NCBI GenBank assembly: GCA_020722645.1
Contig: DYKL01000232.1
Location: 1 to 5,774, forward strand
Direction: 5' to 3'
DNA length: 5,774 nt
Source of the DNA: Acetofilamentum sp.
GTDB lineage: Bacteria; Bacteroidota; Bacteroidia; Bacteroidales; JAFGUD01
The notes under the pieces are model-generated. The model was not told the origin of the DNA. It made no database searches and worked only from the letters and a program-made list of their open reading frames with translations. A program made the position numbers and the translations under genes. Below, piece by piece: positions 5,774 to 5,774 of this stretch (the stretch's first letter is position 1; every line of letters starts with the position of its first letter).

Positions 5774-5774
5774 A

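Larger units (their letters stand above)
5551..5774. other. Right-hand intergenic stretch, no complete gene
   Basis: No open frame of useful length begins here on either strand; the only plus-strand ATG (5582) reaches a stop after three codons. The stretch holds the GCGG/GCAAAG repeat patch and, from 5708 to the edge, a possible C-terminal gene tail. Between 5551 and 5600 I see nothing but AT-rich DNA. Confidence 0.6.

Overview
The window is strongly AT-rich and looks like Bacteroidota, probably a Bacteroidales- or Flavobacteriia-like organism known mainly from environmental DNA. Four things point there. There is a SusC/OMP-type outer-membrane barrel with an N-terminal carboxypeptidase-regulatory-like domain. 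None of the three start codons has a Shine-Dalgarno sequence. TAnnTTTG-type -7 promoter elements are present. Intergenic DNA is rich in small repeats. All three complete genes are on the minus strand, so transcription runs right to left.

Layout from right to left (direction of transcription): 5774-5551 is mostly non-coding, with a possible C-terminal tail of a gene entering from the right edge (stop at 5708) and a degenerate GCAGAG/GCAAAG repeat patch (5607-5696). At 5550-5521 lies a terminator hairpin that runs directly into a Bacteroidota-type promoter. This promoter drives a 169-residue non-heme ferritin (5491-4982) with every ferroxidase ligand intact. A 17-bp perfect terminator stem (4923-4966) ends it. 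The gap 4617-4922 holds a 172-bp MITE-like element with 21-bp imperfect terminal inverted repeats (4725-4745 and 4876-4896, 19/21 matching) and an internal 47-nt imperfect palindrome, followed by a small leader hairpin.

A second block follows: a 787-residue TonB-receptor-like outer-membrane barrel (4616-2253), then, 47 nt later, a 719-residue transmembrane Hanks-type Ser/Thr kinase (2205-46). The kinase has a cytoplasmic catalytic domain, one membrane helix, and a predicted periplasmic seven-bladed beta-propeller whose last blade is completed by the first strand of the domain. The spacing suggests co-transcription, although a weak internal promoter-like motif precedes the kinase.

The ferritin is an independent iron-storage unit. 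The barrel/kinase pair is the most unusual part: an outer-membrane receptor-like protein beside a kinase whose sensor-like propeller should face the periplasm. A functional link between them is an inference from gene order and predicted topology, not something the sequence proves.
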